Source: JBQLZQ01 sp052168355 (GTDB taxonomy: Bacteria; Pseudomonadota; Alphaproteobacteria; DSM-16000; Inquilinaceae). From it: a DNA stretch of 64,000 nucleotides. The notes under the pieces were generated by a model. That model was not told where the DNA came from. It saw nothing but the letters and a program-made list of their open reading frames with translations, and did no database searches. The stretch spans positions 73,410 to 137,409 of the forward strand of contig JBQLZQ010000084.1 in assembly GCA_052168355.1 (NCBI GenBank), written 5' to 3'. Shown here one piece after another: positions 61,864 to 64,000 of this stretch; within the stretch, counting starts at the first letter, position 1, and the number at the start of each line of letters is the position of its first letter. The position numbers and the translations under genes are program-made.

Positions 61864-62304
61864 CTAAGCCCCATTTGTCGGGCTTTTTGATTTACGGTTG
61901 GGAGCTACCTCGTGGGATACCTCCTTCGTCAGCGTGCTGCCTTTGGCGAGTCGCCGGCCGAGCGCCTCGACGAAACCTTCGTAGCGGTCGCGGCCCTTGG
62001 CCTGGGCTGCGTCGCGCATCGCATCGGGCAGCGGCGGCGTGGTTGTGAGCCAGAACTTGACGAAGAGCGCGACAGCTTCAGTGGAGATCGTGACGTCGCG
62101 TTCCAGGCGTTCGATGGCGCGGGTGAGCCGGTCGAGCCGGCGGACGATGGCGGCTTCGCGCTGATCCGCGCCGTCAGGCGAGAGGTAGGAGGCGAGCGCA
62201 GCTTCGACGATCTGCGACTTCGACACCTTTCGACGCGCTGCAAGGCTTTCCAGCTCAGCCGAGAGCGTGGGATCGAAATAGACATTGAGGCGGTCCTTCT
62301 TCAT
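61864..62304 (-). CDS. CopG-like ribbon-helix-helix protein of the conjugation module
   Basis: 146 aa. The N-terminus (RLNVYFDPTLSAELESLAARRKVSKSQIVEAAL) is a ribbon-helix-helix DNA-binding fold; the remainder is helical. The gene lies 11 bases after traG and is commonly found between traG and trbB. It may be an accessory of the relaxosome or a regulator. Confidence 0.88.
   Translation of the reverse strand: MKKDRLNVYFDPTLSAELESLAARRKVSKSQIVEAALASYLSPDGADQREAAIVRRLDRLTRAIERLERDVTISTEAVALFVKFWLTTTPPLPDAMRDAAQAKGRDRYEGFVEALGRRLAKGSTLTKEVSHEVAPNRKSKSPTNGA
61866..61888 (+). terminator. Rho-independent terminator after the VOC gene
   Basis: AAGCCC and GGGCTT pair around an 8-base loop and end in a run of five T. 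It follows the VOC gene by about 70 bases and overlaps the 3' end of the convergent copG-like gene. Confidence 0.6.
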
Positions 62305-62315
62305 CCCGGGCGCTC

Positions 62316-64000
62316 TCAGAGCTTGATCCCGTCTTCGGGATCGAGCGAGGCCTGGCGCGCCACGCCGCGGAACTGGTCCTGAAGTTGCTTGGCGCGCTGT
62401 GCGTCGTCGTCGGGTTCGTCATCCAGCGCGGTGAACTCCTCGCGCGCGGGCGCCGGACGTTCCGGCGCGATGTCCTCGTGTTCCGGGATCTCGGGCTCGC
62501 GGCGGATGCCGCCATCGGCATCCTCGTCGTCCGTCGTTTTGCCTGTTGAGTTGGCAAGGTCTGGGGCGATGGGCGCAACGGAGGACCAATCATCGGCCCT
62601 GGAAACCGCCGGGCCTTCGATCATTCCCTTCGAGGCTGGCGGTGGCAGAATACGCGCCTGTAGCTGCGGATCCTTGAAGTAGCGCGCCTTCTGCGCCCGG
62701 ATCGGCGCCGCGCCTGAGACCAGCACCAACTCCTCATGGGGCGGAAGCTGCATGATCTCGCCGGGCGTCAGAAGCGGCCGCGCGGTTTCTTGACGTGAGA
62801 CCATGAGATGACCGAGCCAGGGGCTGAGCCGGTGGCCGGCATAGTTCTTCATCGCCCGCATCTCGGTCGCCGTGCCGAGCGCGTCCGATACGCGCTTGGC
62901 CGTGCGCTCGTCATTGGTCGCGAAGGCGACGCGCACATGGCAGTTGTCCAGGATCGCGTTGTTCTGGCCGTAGGCTTTCTCGATCTGGTTGAGCGACTGG
63001 GCGATCAAGAACGCCTTCAATCCGTACCCGGCCATGAAGGCGAGCTGGCTCTCGAAGAAGTCGAGCCGGCCGAGCGCGGGAAATTCGTCGAGCATCAAGA
63101 GCAGCCGGTGGCGGCGTTTCGCATGCAGGTCTTCGGTCAGCCGGCGGCCGATCTGGTTGAGGACGAGGCGCACCAACGGCTTGGTCCGGCTGATGTCGGA
63201 TGGCGGCACGACGAGATAGAGGGTCGCCGGTCTGTCGCCTTCGATCAGGTCGCGGATGCGCCAGTCGCAGCGGCTGGTCACCTTAGCGACGACGGGATCG
63301 CGATAGAGGCCGAGAAAGCTCATGGCGGTCGAGAGCACGCCGGAGCGTTCGTTGTCCGACTTGTTGAGAAGTTCGCGCGCCGCTTGGGCGACGACCGGAT
63401 GCGGCCGGTCGCCCAGATGCGGGGTCTTCATCATCGCGGTCAGCGTCGCCTCGATCGGCCGGCGCGGATCGGAGAGGAAGGCGGCGACGCCGGCGAGCGT
63501 CTTGTCGGCTTCGGCGTAGAGGACGTGGAGGATCGCGCCGACGAGCAGTGCGTGGCTGGTCTTCTCCCAATGGTTCCGGCGTTCGAGCTGACCCTCGGGG
63601 TCGACTAGGATGTCGGCGACGTTCTGGACGTCGCGCACTTCGCTGTCGCCGCGACGAACTTCGAGCAGCGGGTTGTAGGCGGCGCTGTCCGGGTTGGTCG
63701 GATCGAACAGCAGCACGCGGCTGAACCGCGACCGCCAGCCGGCGGTGAGCTGCCAGTTCTCGCCTTTGATGTCGTGGACGATCGCCGAGCCCGGCCAGGT
63801 CAGGAGCGAGGGCACGACCAGCCCGACGCCCTTGCCCGACCTCGTGGGTGCGAAGCAGAGCACATGCTCGGGGCCGTCATGCCGGAGATAGTTTCGGTCG
63901 AACCGTCCGAGCACCACGCCATCGGGATCAAGCAGCCCGGCCGCCTCCACGTCCTTCGTCTCGGCCCAGCGCGCCGAGCCATAGGTGGTGACGTCCGAGG
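62316..64000 (-). CDS. traG: Conjugal transfer coupling protein TraG (VirD4-like), cut by the right edge
   Basis: About 560 visible residues; the frame runs off the window and an internal GTG at 63950 is not the start. The first visible residues, TTYGSARWA, are typical of the segment after the N-terminal membrane helices. Walker A is APTRSGKGVGLVVP and Walker B LLLMLDEFPALG. The coupling protein brings the relaxosome to the secretion channel. Its N-terminal helices are outside the window. Confidence 0.95.
   Translation of the reverse strand, partial: SDVTTYGSARWAETKDVEAAGLLDPDGVVLGRFDRNYLRHDGPEHVLCFAPTRSGKGVGLVVPSLLTWPGSAIVHDIKGENWQLTAGWRSRFSRVLLFDPTNPDSAAYNPLLEVRRGDSEVRDVQNVADILVDPEGQLERRNHWEKTSHALLVGAILHVLYAEADKTLAGVAAFLSDPRRPIEATLTAMMKTPHLGDRPHPVVAQAARELLNKSDNERSGVLSTAMSFLGLYRDPVVAKVTSRCDWRIRDLIEGDRPATLYLVVPPSDISRTKPLVRLVLNQIGRRLTEDLHAKRRHRLLLMLDEFPALGRLDFFESQLAFMAGYGLKAFLIAQSLNQIEKAYGQNNAILDNCHVRVAFATNDERTAKRVSDALGTATEMRAMKNYAGHRLSPWLGHLMVSRQETARPLLTPGEIMQLPPHEELVLVSGAAPIRAQKARYFKDPQLQARILPPPASKGMIEGPAVSRADDWSSVAPIAPDLANSTGKTTDDEDADGGIRREPEIPEHEDIAPERPAPAREEFTALDDEPDDDAQRAKQLQDQFRGVARQASLDPEDGIKL

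Noticed and set aside
1..64000. CRISPR arrays, tRNA and rRNA genes
   Set aside because: No regularly spaced repeats, no cloverleaf-like segments and no rRNA-like stretches were seen on either strand by reading; a dedicated tRNA or rRNA search was not possible here.

Overview
The window is GC-rich bacterial DNA with overlapping operons. Its gene families (DUF2252, a lysine/alanine-rich histone-like protein, PcaB, NovU-type C-methyltransferases, a Trb-type conjugation cluster with DUF2274) fit an alphaproteobacterium, perhaps Rhodospirillales or Rhizobiales. That placement is inference from gene content; there is no rRNA or tRNA here to anchor it.

Layout. (1) 1-7.6 kb: a DUF2252 protein cut by the left edge, a divergent pair of enolase-superfamily enzymes, a B12-binding radical SAM enzyme, a histone H1-like protein and pcaB. 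(2) 8-32 kb: a surface-polysaccharide locus. A minus-strand operon (13560 down to 8054) encodes a Wzm/Wzt-like ABC exporter, a GT2 glycosyltransferase, a WbuC-type cupin, an HldE-like enzyme with its two domains in reversed order, and a sugar-phosphate nucleotidyltransferase. A plus-strand set (14.1-32.2 kb) holds three members of an unrecognised glycosyltransferase-like family, three SDR sugar epimerases/dehydratases, several methyltransferases, a SIS isomerase, a two-subunit transketolase, an MDR dehydrogenase, a HAD phosphatase and an APH-fold kinase. Together these look like a dedicated supply and modification route for an unusual activated sugar, possibly a heptose or higher sugar, exported as part of a polysaccharide. 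(3) 32.4-38 kb: an HNH endonuclease, then a probable redox-signalling operon: an FGE-like protein broken by an in-frame TGA, cytochrome b561, a small membrane protein, and a membrane adenylate cyclase with a [2Fe-2S] domain. A MarR regulator is divergent to it. (4) 38-43 kb: an IS transposase remnant and regulator/enzyme pairs (HxlR with a quinol monooxygenase and a quinone reductase; MarR with EamA; LysR). (5) 43-64 kb: an integrative or plasmid conjugation module on the minus strand, trbB-C-D-E-J-K-L-F-G-I plus DUF2274, with traG (cut by the right edge) and a CopG-like gene upstream. Between copG and trbB lies about 9 kb of cargo made of divergent regulator/enzyme pairs, several with clear palindromes in the shared promoter.

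No rRNA, tRNA or CRISPR array was seen. The most interesting material is the three-member glycosyltransferase-like family with its degenerate methyltransferase-like C-terminal module, the higher-sugar gene set around it, and the redox adenylate-cyclase operon with its TGA-interrupted FGE-like gene.
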